Shown: positions 1 through 9,418, counted from the stretch's first letter. The stretch: DNA of 64,000 nucleotides from Psychrobacter sp. Pi2-1 (GCF_904846645.1 NZ_CAJHBO010000001.1:372001-436000), one strand, 5' to 3'. Translations and numbers: made by a program. The notes: generated from the letters alone by a model not told the origin.

Positions 1-348
1 TGAACCAGTAATCACCACATTATCTACCGAAATATCATAGCGATAATTAGACGTATCATTCCAACTGTTTTGAAGCAGCTTTAAGTACGCATCTTTATCT
101 AAACTGGTAGATTTACCTTTTCTAGATAAAGAAATAAGCGCGTCATCTGAAACAAGGCGCGATACCTGATTGATGCTCTGGCTATTCGCTGATGCTTTCA
201 TTGCGGCGGCATAGTTCTGTACCAAATCTTCGGTCATAGTTGCCGCTTGTGCATTGATACTGATAGTGCTGGCTACTGCTACGATTGCAGTGATGCTGGC
301 GCTTTTCACCAATAGAGCTAATAGCCTATTTCCCAATAATTTTTTCAT
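1..348 (-). CDS. Exported NTF2-like/SnoaL-like protein (3' part outside window)
   Basis: An ATG at 348 is preceded on the minus strand by AAGGATTATC, a good ribosome binding site. The 116 visible residues begin with Lys-Lys and a hydrophobic stretch ending near AQA (about residue 35), a Sec signal peptide. The mature part contains a pattern typical of NTF2/SnoaL-fold proteins: an initial helix (NYAAAMKASAN), then SDDALISLS, and a later ISVDNVVITG strand. The reading frame is open to the left edge, so the C-terminus is missing. It is probably a periplasmic small protein of unknown role. The family call is tentative because only about two thirds of the fold is visible. Confidence 0.6.
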   Translation of the reverse strand, partial: MKKLLGNRLLALLVKSASITAIVAVASTISINAQAATMTEDLVQNYAAAMKASANSQSINQVSRLVSDDALISLSRKGKSTSLDKDAYLKLLQNSWNDTSNYRYDISVDNVVITGS

Positions 349-721
349 GATAATCCTTAGCGATATTTTTTTCGTTAGTGTCATATAGTGACGATTAACG
401 CTCTTTTATCATTTATTTTGGCAGTGTATCTGTATAGATATATCTATATAAGTATACTCATATCCTATGCCGAGCCTATCATCGAATTCTCACAGCCATG
501 TGACACCCTGTGTAATTATTGCGAATAAAAACCCAAGCTATCAAATCAAATAATCTTAAGATTTTATGCTGCAGATTCTAGCCATAATAACTATATGCTT
601 TGTGATACTTTGTAGATCTAGCTTGATAGTCAGCCCATAATGAGCTGACCATTTTTAAACCATCAATCTTTAGAACCATTAATACTTATGGTTAAACTGT
701 CAACGTTAGAGTTTGGCTTCG
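349..721. other. AT-rich intergenic stretch
   Basis: This stretch holds the promoter region of the leftward NTF2-like gene and lies beyond the stop of the leftward DUF21/CBS gene. It contains a perfect 16-bp AT palindrome TATAGATATATCTATA at 433-448 and a shorter one, AATCTTAAGATT, near 551-562. A weak inverted repeat AACCAT/ATGGTT at 674-693 could help end transcription of the CBS gene but lacks a clear T-tract. I see no gene or RNA here. Confidence 0.4.
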
Positions 722-1951
722 TTAGGACTTAGGTTCGCTGTTACTGTCTTCATACTGCTCATCATCGCTGAGCTTCATGCCCAAACGCTCTACCCGTCTA
801 TCCATCATCTGACGTGCTAACGCTTGCATGTCTTCAACACGGTCAATTTCATCGACAATCTCAAGACCCAACAATGTCTCAAACACATCTTCTAACGTGA
901 CAAGCCCTTTAACTTCACCATATTCACCGACTGTAATCGCAATATGAATACGATTTTTTAGCATCAACTCTAACAAGTCAAACAGCTTCATTTTAGAGAA
1001 AACAAAAGTGATGTCTCGTTGAAACTGCGTTAACGGCTTGTGCATAGCATGGTTAACTTTAGCCAGTAACATGTCCGTTTTTAGGACAAAGCCTGTAATG
1101 TTATCTAGGTCACCATCATAGATTGGCAAGCGAGAAAATGTCAGTTTTGGACGATCAACCAATAGCTCAGCGACGGTTTTATTCTCTTCGAATGCAAGCA
1201 TCACCGAGCGCGGTGTCATGATGTCTTCGACTTTAATCGCGCCAAACGCAAGCAAGTTACGAATAATACGCGACTCTAGTGGGTCAATTTGTCCTGACTC
1301 TTCACCGATACTGGCAAGAGCAGCAAACTCACGGCGGCTAAATGTTTGCGGCTCTTTACCGCGTACCAATAGTTTCGTCAGACGCTCTGAGAACCAGATT
1401 AATGGGTATAGCAGCAGGATGATGCCACGAACGAAATAAGCAACCAAGCCACTTAGTTGACGCCAGTAAACTGTACCCAGTGTTTTTGGGATAATCTCAG
1501 ATAAGAATAAGATAGCAAGCGTCATGAGGGCAGAAAACAGACCAAACCACGCACTACCAAAGACGATCGTAGCCTGTGCACCCGCACCGATAGAGCCGAG
1601 TGTATGGGCAACGGTATTTAACGTTAAAATAGCGGCTAGTGACTGGTCGATATTGTCCACTTTCAGGCTTTTAAGCATTTCTGCTTTTTTTGGACTGGTC
1701 TCTTGCACATCCGCAATAAACGATGGCGTCATGCTCAGCAAAACAGACTCTGCTAATGAACAGACAAAAGAGACGCCAATAGCGAGTAAGACAAAAAATA
1801 TCAATAAAGAAACGCTAAGCGCAGTTGGTGCTGCCGCCTCACTGGATGTTGATACAGCACCAGCTGCCCACACTGCCTGCGGTAGCATAAATATTGCTAA
1901 TGCAGATAGTGCCGAAAAAGAAGTATAACCAAATCGAGAACTAGTAGTCAT
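722..1951 (-). CDS. DUF21/CNNM-type membrane protein with CBS pair
   Basis: 409 residues from the ATG at 1951. A signal-like hydrophobic segment lies at residues 8-29, then DUF21 transmembrane helices at about 45-68, 103-130, 135-158 and 168-190. A CBS pair follows (about 241-300 starting VEDIMTPRSV, and 310-365 ending GLVTLEDVFETLLG). The C-terminal CorC/HlyC transporter-associated domain is absent: the chain ends about 45 residues after CBS2. Family members are linked to divalent cation (Mg2+/Co2+) homeostasis at the inner membrane. The start is uncertain: in-frame ATG 2020 and TTG 2035 lie upstream and none has a convincing ribosome binding site. I chose 1951 because the exported hydrophobic segment follows it directly. 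The gene stands alone. Confidence 0.8.
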   Translation of the reverse strand: MTTSSRFGYTSFSALSALAIFMLPQAVWAAGAVSTSSEAAAPTALSVSLLIFFVLLAIGVSFVCSLAESVLLSMTPSFIADVQETSPKKAEMLKSLKVDNIDQSLAAILTLNTVAHTLGSIGAGAQATIVFGSAWFGLFSALMTLAILFLSEIIPKTLGTVYWRQLSGLVAYFVRGIILLLYPLIWFSERLTKLLVRGKEPQTFSRREFAALASIGEESGQIDPLESRIIRNLLAFGAIKVEDIMTPRSVMLAFEENKTVAELLVDRPKLTFSRLPIYDGDLDNITGFVLKTDMLLAKVNHAMHKPLTQFQRDITFVFSKMKLFDLLELMLKNRIHIAITVGEYGEVKGLVTLEDVFETLLGLEIVDEIDRVEDMQALARQMMDRRVERLGMKLSDDEQYEDSNSEPKS

Positions 1952-2567
1952 TCTCGGGGGAGGTTCTGCAGATGCGTCTTTACGATGGGCGCGCGGACGA
2001 CATAAACGAGGTACAAACATAAAAGTGGTGAACAAGTTAGGTAACCTAAAAAGAGTAAAAGGAAGATAATGTCATGAGCAATTTATATCGATTTTCAGAG
2101 TACTGTTAATAAAGCAATAGAATGCATCTGTCTATCGTATAAATAGTTACTCAAAGCTGATTTAATCGCTATTTCAAAGCTATACTAAGCTTCAAAAAGC
2201 CGTAATATGGTTGAATATATAGCATACTAAATACAGGCAATTATTGCCATTTGATAGTAGCATTGATGATACCATTTCACAATAAGTCACCATTTTTAAG
2301 TTTTTGTTTTTTGATGACTTTTATTGCCCTACTATTAACGGTTGTATGACGACATCTTTACTAGCCAATTCATGACAGCTATTTAGCCTGACGCTTTATA
2401 TAGGTTATCTGAATGTAGTAAAAACATTGTTGTCCTATCCGTTGGCTGATAGTATGCCTTGCGCTAAGAAAAACACGCCCAGCCTATGATTAACAGTTAC
2501 CAAGTCTGGGATTTTTTGTTACTATGCGTCTAATTTTATTATTGTCTATGACTTACTGAGAGATATT
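1952..2567. other. Long intergenic region upstream of yajC
   Basis: It lies between divergent genes. In many gammaproteobacteria tgt and queA precede yajC; here they do not. The last 100 bases contain a weak hairpin CCCAG (2478-2482)/CTGGG (2506-2510) followed by a run of six T at 2512-2517, pointing rightward about 50 bases before yajC. This could be a leader terminator or chance; the stem is only 5 bp with a 23-base loop. No other gene is visible. Confidence 0.35.
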
Positions 2568-2897
2568 ATGAGCTTATTTATTCAAGCTGCCCATGCTGCA
2601 CCAGAGACTGCAGGTGCTGCAGGTCTATTCGGTCAGATTTTACTGCCTGTTGCGTTTTTTGCGATTTTTTACTTCTTGGTCATTCGCCCGCAGTCTAAGC
2701 GTACCAAAGAGCACCGTGCCATGGTTAACGCATTGACCGTTGGTAGTGAAATCATTTTTGCTGGTGGTTTAATGGGTCGTATCAAAGCAATCGAAGGCGA
2801 TTACGCCGTTGTGAGCCTAAACAACAATACTGACGTCAAAGTACAACGTGCTTCTGTTATTTCAGTATTGCCTGCTGGCACGATCGAAAGCGTCTAA
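2568..2897 (+). CDS. yajC: Sec translocon accessory protein YajC
   Basis: 109 residues, normal for YajC. It has one N-terminal membrane segment (about 20-39, LFGQILLPVAFFAIFYFLVI) followed at once by the family hallmark IRPQSKRTKEH and the region VGSEIIFAGGLMGRI. The ATG at 2568 follows GAGAGATATT. YajC sits in the inner membrane with SecD and SecF and assists protein export. Unlike the usual tight yajC-secD-secF operon, a strong terminator and about 380 bases separate it from secD here. Confidence 0.95.
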   Translation: MSLFIQAAHAAPETAGAAGLFGQILLPVAFFAIFYFLVIRPQSKRTKEHRAMVNALTVGSEIIFAGGLMGRIKAIEGDYAVVSLNNNTDVKVQRASVISVLPAGTIESV

Positions 2898-2963
2898 TTA
2901 GAATGTTCACTCGCTTTTATTAGTGAATACTCAATAGTCGTCACATTAACGAATGTAATGACT

Positions 2964-2998
2964 AAAAAATGACCGTATATGATTTACGGTCATTTTTC
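2964..2998 (+). terminator. Intrinsic terminator after yajC
   Basis: A perfect 13-bp stem (2965-2977 with 2985-2997, core GACCGTA/TACGGTC) with a 7-base loop. The right arm ends in five T, which also serve as U-tract. It lies 67 bases after the yajC stop and should uncouple yajC from secD. Confidence 0.8.
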
Positions 2999-3275
2999 GC
3001 TATTAGCGCAGTAAGGTAAAATTGCTATATAAATTAAGCTTACTGTTTAGATGTCCTATCTTTATCCAAGTCAGCCATATGATTTTTGGTGACCAGATAA
3101 ACAGACATCTGTATTATTTGCTTTACTGTTTTATGCGTTACTATCATCGCGGATGATCGCAATGGTGCATGATGACGGCTGCTGAACATAGCACTCGACC
3201 GTTGCTATCGCTAACTTCCCATCTGCTAACTTGTGGCCTACGTCGCCAGTCGTTTATCAACTTAAAGAAGTGATT
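2999..3275. other. yajC-secD intergenic region, probable secD promoter region
   Basis: About 277 bases between the yajC terminator and the secD start. secD needs its own promoter here; an AT-rich patch GCTATATAAATTAAG lies near 3023-3037, but I cannot assign -35/-10 boxes with confidence. I see no gene or riboswitch. Confidence 0.35.
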
Positions 3276-5153
3276 ATGCAATATCCCGCTTGGAAATACT
3301 TACTAATTGCCGTCGTGCTACTCGTTGCCGGTCTATATGCTGCCCCCAACCTTTATCCTGACGAACCTGCTGTGCAGATTACGAGCGCAGCAGCAGGAAC
3401 TCAGCTATCTGAAGGTATCTTGACCGAGTCTCAAAGCTTACTCGAAGAGGCAGGTCTAGATAACCACGATGGTACGTTTGAGGGCAACAGCGCGCTGGTA
3501 CGCCTCAACAACCCAGTCGATCAGCTAAAAGCGCAAGAAGTGCTACGTCAAAACTTGGGCGAAGACTATGTCGTTGCCCTTAACCTAGCACAGACGACCC
3601 CGCAGTGGCTACGTGATATCGGTGCAAGACCGATGAAGCTTGGTCTCGATTTGCGTGGTGGTGTACGCTTTGTACTCGAAGTCGATATGGACAAGGCGCT
3701 TGAACAGCGTTTGACCAGTGCCAGTCGCGATATGCGACGTGAGCTACGTGCTGAGCGAGTAGCAATCAAAGGTATCAAAACCGAAGATCGCGGCGTGGTA
3801 TTGCATTTTGCCGATACTGATACTCGTAACCGTGCCCAAAACGTATTACAAGGCTCGATGAGCAATACGTTCAACTTGCAGTCTTCTATTGATGATCAAG
3901 GTCCTGCATTGGTCTTATCGTATAACGATGCGACACTTGACGAAATCAATAGCTACGCGGTCAACCAGAACTTGACGACTCTACGTAACCGTATTGCTGA
4001 GCTGGGTGTTACCGAAGCTTTGGTACAGTCGCAAGGCGCTAGCCGTATCGTCGTTGAGCTACCTGGTGTACAAGATACTGCTGAAGCAAAACGTGTACTT
4101 GGTCGTACTGCAAACCTTGAGTTCCGTATGGTGGCAGAAGATGCTGATACCTATACTGGCGGCATACCTCCAGCAGGTACAGAGGCATTCCCATTCGAAA
4201 CACTCGATGGTCCTCCTGTATTGTTAGATCGTCAAGCGATCGTCACCGGGGACAAAGTAACCAACGCACAAACTGGCTTAGATGAAAGTGGCCTACCTGA
4301 AGTAAGTATTACCTTGGACAGTGCTGGCGGCAAGCTCATGCAGAACGCCACACGTACAGCTGTTGGTCAACAGATGGCTGTGTTGTTTATTGAAAACAAA
4401 CAAAGAATCACTTACGAAGAAGATCCAGCCACTGGTGAAACGACTGAAGTACGCACACCTTATGCTGAAACCAAAGTCATCAACCGCGCCAACATTCAGG
4501 CGGTACTAGGTTCATCATTCCGTATTACTGGTCTAGATAGTAGTGCTGAAGCAGCCGAGCTTGCGCTATTGCTACGCTCGGGCGCACTTGCTGCACCGAT
4601 GTATTTCGTAGAAGAGCGTACTATTGGTCCATCACTCGGTCAAGAAAACATTGACAAAGGATTGTTCTCTACGCAGGTCGGCTATCTATTAGTCTTCGCG
4701 TTTATGATTATCTTCTATCGCCTGTTTGGTGTGATTGCCAACGTTGCGCTAGCCGTTAACGTTATTATTATCATTGCGATTATGTCAATTTTGGGTTCAT
4801 CACTTACTCTACCGGGTATCGCAGGTATCGTTTTGACCATCGGTATGGCGGTTGATGCCAACGTACTGATCTTTGAGCGAATACGAGAAGAGATTGCCAA
4901 TGGTGTCCGGCCAAAATCAGCCATCGTGGCAGGTTTTGACCGGGCATTTAGTAGTATTTTTGATGCCAACATTACAACCTTATTGGTCGCGTTTATCCTA
5001 TTTGCGATTGGTACTGGTCCGATTAAAGGCTTTGCGATTACGCTAGCTATTGGTATTGTCAGCTCGCTATTCACTGCAATTTTGGTGACACGTGCACTGG
5101 TACAAATTGCTTATGGTAAGCGTAAATCCATCAAAAGTCTGAGCATCGGTTAG
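3276..5153 (+). CDS. secD: Protein translocase subunit SecD
   Basis: 625 residues from ATG 3276, close to the usual 615. One N-terminal membrane helix (about 5-25), a large periplasmic P1 region with the family motif LGLDLRGGVRF, then five C-terminal helices. The SecD signature VDANVLIFERIREE lies near residue 526. SecD works with SecF and YajC, using the proton gradient to pull exported proteins through SecYEG. The in-frame TTG at 3231 would add 15 residues that do not look like SecD; the ATG at 3276 is followed directly by the first helix and preceded by AAAGAAG. secF follows after 9 bases, so the two form an operon. Confidence 0.96.
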   Translation: MQYPAWKYLLIAVVLLVAGLYAAPNLYPDEPAVQITSAAAGTQLSEGILTESQSLLEEAGLDNHDGTFEGNSALVRLNNPVDQLKAQEVLRQNLGEDYVVALNLAQTTPQWLRDIGARPMKLGLDLRGGVRFVLEVDMDKALEQRLTSASRDMRRELRAERVAIKGIKTEDRGVVLHFADTDTRNRAQNVLQGSMSNTFNLQSSIDDQGPALVLSYNDATLDEINSYAVNQNLTTLRNRIAELGVTEALVQSQGASRIVVELPGVQDTAEAKRVLGRTANLEFRMVAEDADTYTGGIPPAGTEAFPFETLDGPPVLLDRQAIVTGDKVTNAQTGLDESGLPEVSITLDSAGGKLMQNATRTAVGQQMAVLFIENKQRITYEEDPATGETTEVRTPYAETKVINRANIQAVLGSSFRITGLDSSAEAAELALLLRSGALAAPMYFVEERTIGPSLGQENIDKGLFSTQVGYLLVFAFMIIFYRLFGVIANVALAVNVIIIIAIMSILGSSLTLPGIAGIVLTIGMAVDANVLIFERIREEIANGVRPKSAIVAGFDRAFSSIFDANITTLLVAFILFAIGTGPIKGFAITLAIGIVSSLFTAILVTRALVQIAYGKRKSIKSLSIG

Positions 5154-5162
5154 GAGAATATT

Positions 5163-6425
5163 ATGGCGATCGATAATAACAACCCTTTAGAACAGCAGAA
5201 TAATCCTGATCGAAATGGCTCAAACGGTGACACGACCAATGCAAGTACGCGTCGCCGTAACAAACCGCGTCGTGATGGTAAAGGTAGCAATACTAAAACC
5301 AATAACCCTACTACCGCAAAGTCAGGTAAAAGCCCTAGTCGTCGCGGTGGTAAAGGTCAAAATGCCAAAGATAGTCAAGCACTGTCTACCGCTGTTGATT
5401 CTGACGTAATATCAGGTGACGCCGCTGACGATGCCGCAGCTGTCGCTGAAGGTGGCATCAAGGCAGTTGGCAACCAGCGTATCATTCCATTTATGAAGAT
5501 AGAAAAGCCGATGGCACTACTATCTTTATTTATGGTGATCGGTAGTATCATTGCTATCGCGGTAAATGGTCTGAACTTAGGTCTTGATTTTACTGGTGGT
5601 GTCTCTGCTGATGTGCGCTATGAGCAGCCTGTTGAGCAAGTTGCTGTTGTACAAGCACTAGCAGATAATGGCTTCGATGATGCGGTTGTACAATACCTAG
5701 GTACTCGTGAAGAGCTATTGGTACGTCTACCTCCTCAGTCTGATAACGTCGATGGGCTAAGCGCAAATCTAACGCAAGCATTGGCATTACCTAGCAACAC
5801 CGCTACGATTAGCAACGTAAATATCATTGGTAGCCAAGTTGGTAATGAGGTTTATCTAAACTCAGTCATGGCATTGGTATTGGCACTAGTATGTATGCTT
5901 GGCTATGTTGCCCTACGCTTCCAGTTCAAACTGTCTCTAGGTGCCGTACTATCACTATTCCATGATGCTGTCGTAACCATCGGTGTGTTTGCTCTATTCG
6001 GCTTTCCGTTTGATTTGACGGTATTGGCTGCGGTATTGGCATTGATTGGTTATTCATTGAACGATACCATCGTTGTCTATGACCGTATCCGTGAAAACTT
6101 CCGCCGTGTCCGCGGAATTACGCCAGAACAGACGATTGATTTGTCATTGACCGAAACGCTACGCCGTACGATTATGACCATTTCAACTGTTTTGTTGGTC
6201 GTACTAGCCATGCTCTTCTTGGGCGGTGATGGGCTATACTGGTTCTCAGTAGCTCTGTTTATTGGTTTGCTTGCGGGTACTTACTCATCGACTTATATCG
6301 CCAGCTCGATTCCGCTGCGCATGGGTCTGTCGCGTGATGACTTTATCGTAAAAGTAAAACCAGAGTTTGAAGAAGAAATCGTTACTTTCAATGATCCAAA
6401 AATGTTTGAGCAAGACAACGTTTAG
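5163..6425 (+). CDS. secF: Protein translocase subunit SecF with long basic N-terminal extension
   Basis: 420 residues, about 100 longer than typical SecF. Residues 1-112 are polar low complexity, rich in Asn, Lys, Arg, Gly and Ser, with an Ala/Asp-rich end. The normal protein starts near IEKPMALLSLF. The first helix (117-138) leads to GLDFTGG, and the SecF signature GYSLNDTIVVYDRIREN is at about 295-311. Six helices in all. The start is supported by GGAG just before ATG 5163, overlapping the end of secD, so the extension appears real. It should lie in the cytoplasm, where its positive charge could touch ribosomes, RNA or lipids; that role is speculation. Confidence 0.95.
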   Translation: MAIDNNNPLEQQNNPDRNGSNGDTTNASTRRRNKPRRDGKGSNTKTNNPTTAKSGKSPSRRGGKGQNAKDSQALSTAVDSDVISGDAADDAAAVAEGGIKAVGNQRIIPFMKIEKPMALLSLFMVIGSIIAIAVNGLNLGLDFTGGVSADVRYEQPVEQVAVVQALADNGFDDAVVQYLGTREELLVRLPPQSDNVDGLSANLTQALALPSNTATISNVNIIGSQVGNEVYLNSVMALVLALVCMLGYVALRFQFKLSLGAVLSLFHDAVVTIGVFALFGFPFDLTVLAAVLALIGYSLNDTIVVYDRIRENFRRVRGITPEQTIDLSLTETLRRTIMTISTVLLVVLAMLFLGGDGLYWFSVALFIGLLAGTYSSTYIASSIPLRMGLSRDDFIVKVKPEFEEEIVTFNDPKMFEQDNV

Positions 6426-6513
6426 TAAGGTATATTAGATAGATTGATACGTTGAACTAGCGTGTTATCAATCTTTATAGACCTACTGAGTGCACAGCTA
6501 CAACGTTTAAATA

Positions 6514-6552
6514 AGAGCACCTGACTCATGAACAATGAGTTTAGGTGCTTTT
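6514..6552 (+). terminator. Intrinsic terminator after secF
   Basis: Stem AGCACCT (6516-6522) with AGGTGCT (6543-6549), extended inside by ACTCAT/ATGAGT (6524-6529/6535-6540), followed by TTT. It ends the secD-secF transcript. A possible upstream start of the next gene at 6528 lies inside this hairpin, which argues against that start. Confidence 0.75.
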
Positions 6553-6656
6553 GTCTTTATAGCTATTTTGTCTCTTATACTAAATGTACTGCCTTACAAT
6601 CTTATTATCATTTTACGAACATACCTCTTTATCGTTCACGTATAAACGAGTCACCC

Positions 6657-8063
6657 ATGTCAGCTAAATCCGCAATTTCTCACGCGATGCCACCTATTGA
6701 TACAAGCTATAAGCGTATTATCGCGATTGCATTGCCTGTGCTACTGGCCAATTTGGCTATGCCATTGCAGAGTGTCATTGATACGGCCATTGTAGGCAAT
6801 ATGAATGACACGGCGAAACTTGCTGGTATGGGTTTGGCCATACAGTTGCTATCGCTATTGCTTGTTAGCTTTAACTTTTTGCAGTATGCATCATCTGGGC
6901 TTGCTGCGCAGGCATTGGGACAATTAGCTAATAATAATAGCAATGCATCAACCGTATCAGCACCCACGCCTTTACTGTCTATCTTGCAACGCGCGTTACT
7001 ATTGGCATTTGTTATCGGAGCAATATTGCTACTCGCAAAACCATGGCTGATTGATTTTGGCTTAAAAGCACTATCAGCCAATCCTGAGAGTGGACGCGCG
7101 GCAAAAACCTACTTAGACATACGCTTTTGGGGCGTGATCGCGGAGCTGATGAATTTTGCATTTATTGGTTGGTTTGCAGGACAAGGTAAGACCCGTTATA
7201 TGCTGTATCAGCAGGGCTTTATTGCTGTACTTAATATCGTACTGACTCTGTTTTTTGTATTTGCAATGCAGATGGGATTAGCTGGTGTCGCACTAGGAAC
7301 CACTATTGCATTTTGGTTTGGAATACTGCTGGCACTGTGGTTGAGCCGTCAACACTTAAAAATATCGTGGTCTGTATTATTTAAAGCAGATCGACAGTAT
7401 TTTACGAAAGAAAAAATGCTTAGGCTATTTTCTTTGAACAAAGATATCTTTGTACGCACCCTTATCTTAACGCTAAGCTTTGCTTGGATTACTCGCCTAT
7501 CTGCCCAAAGCGGTGATGTCATACTGGCTGCCAATGCTATTTTATTGCAAGTACTAAGCATATCTGCCTTCGCTTTAGATGGCGTCGCTGTCTCTGCTGA
7601 AACGCTGAGTGGACAAGCTGCAGGGCGACGTGACTGGCCACGTTTTCGTATTATTATAAAGCGTACAGGCGTGGTTAGTTATGGTCTTGCTATCATGTTG
7701 AGCACCATCTGGTGGCTTGCGATGCCTACGTATTTGGGATTTATGACCAATATTGAGTCAGTGTTTACCCTCGCCTATGATTACCATTTATATGCCGTGT
7801 TGTTGCCTCTTGTCGGCGTTGGAGCCTATTGGTTAGATGGAATATTTTTTGGTTTAACGGCTGGTAGCGTGATCCGTAATGCGGCGCTGATACTGGCTGC
7901 TATTTTCTTTCCGTTGAGCTGGTTGCTCTATCAGCAATGGGATATGACTGGTATTTGGCTTAGCGTGTGGTGTCTATTACTATTAAGACTAGTCATTCTA
8001 GGCGGGTTTTTGTACCGTGCCAATCAGACTGGCAGTTATGAGAAACTACAACCTGAAGCTTAG
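6657..8063 (+). CDS. MATE family efflux transporter, DinF-like
   Basis: 468 residues from ATG 6657, the usual size for a MATE antiporter. Twelve hydrophobic segments are visible in two halves. The N-terminal half carries the family pattern IALPVLLANLAMPLQSVIDT followed by AIVGNM. The second half has the DinF-like stretch FALDGVAVSAETLSGQAAG. It should export cationic or organic compounds in exchange for protons or sodium; the substrate cannot be read from sequence. The frame extends upstream to 6528, but those residues come from the secF terminator, so I placed the start at 6657. It stands alone. Confidence 0.87.
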   Translation: MSAKSAISHAMPPIDTSYKRIIAIALPVLLANLAMPLQSVIDTAIVGNMNDTAKLAGMGLAIQLLSLLLVSFNFLQYASSGLAAQALGQLANNNSNASTVSAPTPLLSILQRALLLAFVIGAILLLAKPWLIDFGLKALSANPESGRAAKTYLDIRFWGVIAELMNFAFIGWFAGQGKTRYMLYQQGFIAVLNIVLTLFFVFAMQMGLAGVALGTTIAFWFGILLALWLSRQHLKISWSVLFKADRQYFTKEKMLRLFSLNKDIFVRTLILTLSFAWITRLSAQSGDVILAANAILLQVLSISAFALDGVAVSAETLSGQAAGRRDWPRFRIIIKRTGVVSYGLAIMLSTIWWLAMPTYLGFMTNIESVFTLAYDYHLYAVLLPLVGVGAYWLDGIFFGLTAGSVIRNAALILAAIFFPLSWLLYQQWDMTGIWLSVWCLLLLRLVILGGFLYRANQTGSYEKLQPEA

Positions 8064-8083
8064 TTAATTTTATATTATGTTTG

Positions 8084-8112
8084 CTCTATCAATTTTCGAT
8101 AGAACGTTTTTA
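8084..8112 (+). terminator. Probable terminator after the MATE gene
   Basis: Short stem TCTATC (8085-8090)/GATAGA (8098-8103) followed by ACG and TTTTT. The stem is only 6 bp, so this is moderate evidence. Confidence 0.45.
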
Positions 8113-8218
8113 TTAAGCTCGTTTTTTACTTTTTAATTTTGCAGCAATACCGTTTGAATCAATAATTTTTATATCGATAGATTTATAAAAATATCATAAG
8201 AAAAATTTAGGATGTCAT

Positions 8219-8950
8219 GTGAATACTCATTCAAATGAATTAAGCCATCAACATGCAAGCCGCTATCAATGGGCTGAGGGCTTTAAGAAAAGCTTGCCAG
8301 TTGCTATGGGATATCTGCCTGCCGGTATTGCCTTTGGTGTACTCGCACAGGTGGCAGGTATCCCGATATGGGCAACGATTATGCTCAGTATCGTTCTCTA
8401 TGCTGGTGCAGCTCAGTATGCTTGTCTGCCAATGCTGAGCGCTGGCCTACCGATTGGCAATATCGCCACCAATATTGCCGCGATTAATCTACGTCATGTA
8501 TTCTATGGCATGCCACTACTGCAGTATTTACCGAAAAATAAGCTAGCCAAGACGTATTGTTTGTTTGCTTTGACCGATGAGACTTTTTCGATCATGACAA
8601 GTTTGCCAAATGAGTCGCGACGAGCGCTCATACTTCCTATTAGCTTATTTAACCAAAGTTGGTGGGTACTGGCGAGTACGGTTGGCGTAATGATTGGTAG
8701 TACGCTCAGTGATTTGGTACCAAATTTAGATTTTGCTTTGGTTTGTCTGTTTGCAATTCTCGCTTATGAGCAATTTCAAAGTATCAAACGCTACTTCCCG
8801 ATTGGTATTGCCGTGCTTGGCTTAATCATTGCTTCGCTATTTACCAGTGACTGGTTGCTACTAGTAGCCATCACTATCTGTATGTTTATGATTTTGGTAC
8901 GTGGGTTTTGGATAGAGCGTCAGAAGACGGGAGACTCTTATGACCAGTAG
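8219..8950 (+). CDS. azlC: AzlC family branched-chain amino acid exporter subunit
   Basis: 243 residues. The start is GTG at 8219, preceded by TTTAGGA; the ATG codons at 8212 and 8217 are in other frames and hit stops. It has the AzlC features: SLPVAMGYLPAGIAFGVLA in the first helix, VLYAGAAQYA, NLRHVFYGMPL and FALTDETFSI. Five or more membrane helices. With AzlD it forms a two-part exporter of branched-chain amino acids or analogues. Its stop overlaps the azlD start by 11 bases, which indicates translational coupling. Confidence 0.93.
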   Translation: MNTHSNELSHQHASRYQWAEGFKKSLPVAMGYLPAGIAFGVLAQVAGIPIWATIMLSIVLYAGAAQYACLPMLSAGLPIGNIATNIAAINLRHVFYGMPLLQYLPKNKLAKTYCLFALTDETFSIMTSLPNESRRALILPISLFNQSWWVLASTVGVMIGSTLSDLVPNLDFALVCLFAILAYEQFQSIKRYFPIGIAVLGLIIASLFTSDWLLLVAITICMFMILVRGFWIERQKTGDSYDQ

Positions 8951-9299
8951 TTATCTTATTTTTGCTACGCTTGCCATGGCAGCAGTGACCTTTATCACTC
9001 GTGCATTGCCAGCACTGATACCTAGAAAGCTGCTCGACACACCTTGGCTACATCGGTTAAATGAGAGCTTACCGTTATCGGTAATGGTATTGCTTATTTT
9101 GACTAGCCTTTCCTATCAGGACTTATCGACGACTGTTACTTTAAATGACACCGAACTACATCTATTAATGGCACAAGTCGGTGCACTTATTTTGGTATTG
9201 TTTATCTATCATATCAGCCGTCAGCTTTTGGTCAGTATGGTTGTCGGTATAGCAGCAATCAATGGTCTGTTTTGGCTATTTAACAGTTTTCTAGGCTAA
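8940..9299 (+). CDS. azlD: AzlD family small subunit of amino acid exporter
   Basis: 119 residues with four hydrophobic segments and the family motif AAVTFITRALPALI at the N-terminus, then LNESLPLSVMVLLIL. It is the small partner of AzlC, and its ATG at 8940 overlaps the azlC stop. An inner-membrane protein. The size is normal for the family. Confidence 0.92.
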   Translation: MTSSYLIFATLAMAAVTFITRALPALIPRKLLDTPWLHRLNESLPLSVMVLLILTSLSYQDLSTTVTLNDTELHLLMAQVGALILVLFIYHISRQLLVSMVVGIAAINGLFWLFNSFLG

Positions 9300-9352
9300 A
9301 ACTGTTTCGCCCATTTATATAAACGCCAGTACTCTTAGCGATACTTTAAACA

Positions 9353-9392
9353 TAAAAAAGCTAGATTCTATTCAGAATCTAGCTCTTTCTTA
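9353..9392. terminator. Bidirectional terminator between azlD and purF
   Basis: Perfect 11-bp stem AGCTAGATTCT (9359-9369) with AGAATCTAGCT (9374-9384) and a 4-base loop. It is flanked by AAAAA on the left and a T-rich run on the right, so it can stop both azlD (rightward) and purF (leftward) transcripts. Confidence 0.8.
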
Positions 9393-9418
9393 TTTCAGAA
9401 TAATGGCTTTAGTACGAC

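Noticed and set aside
433-448. AT palindrome as a regulator site
   Set aside because: In AT-rich intergenic DNA such 16-bp palindromes arise easily, and no promoter boxes could be fixed around it; noted only in the region entry.
6528-6656. Longer start for the MATE transporter
   Set aside because: The extra 43 codons begin inside the secF terminator hairpin and do not resemble MATE N-termini.
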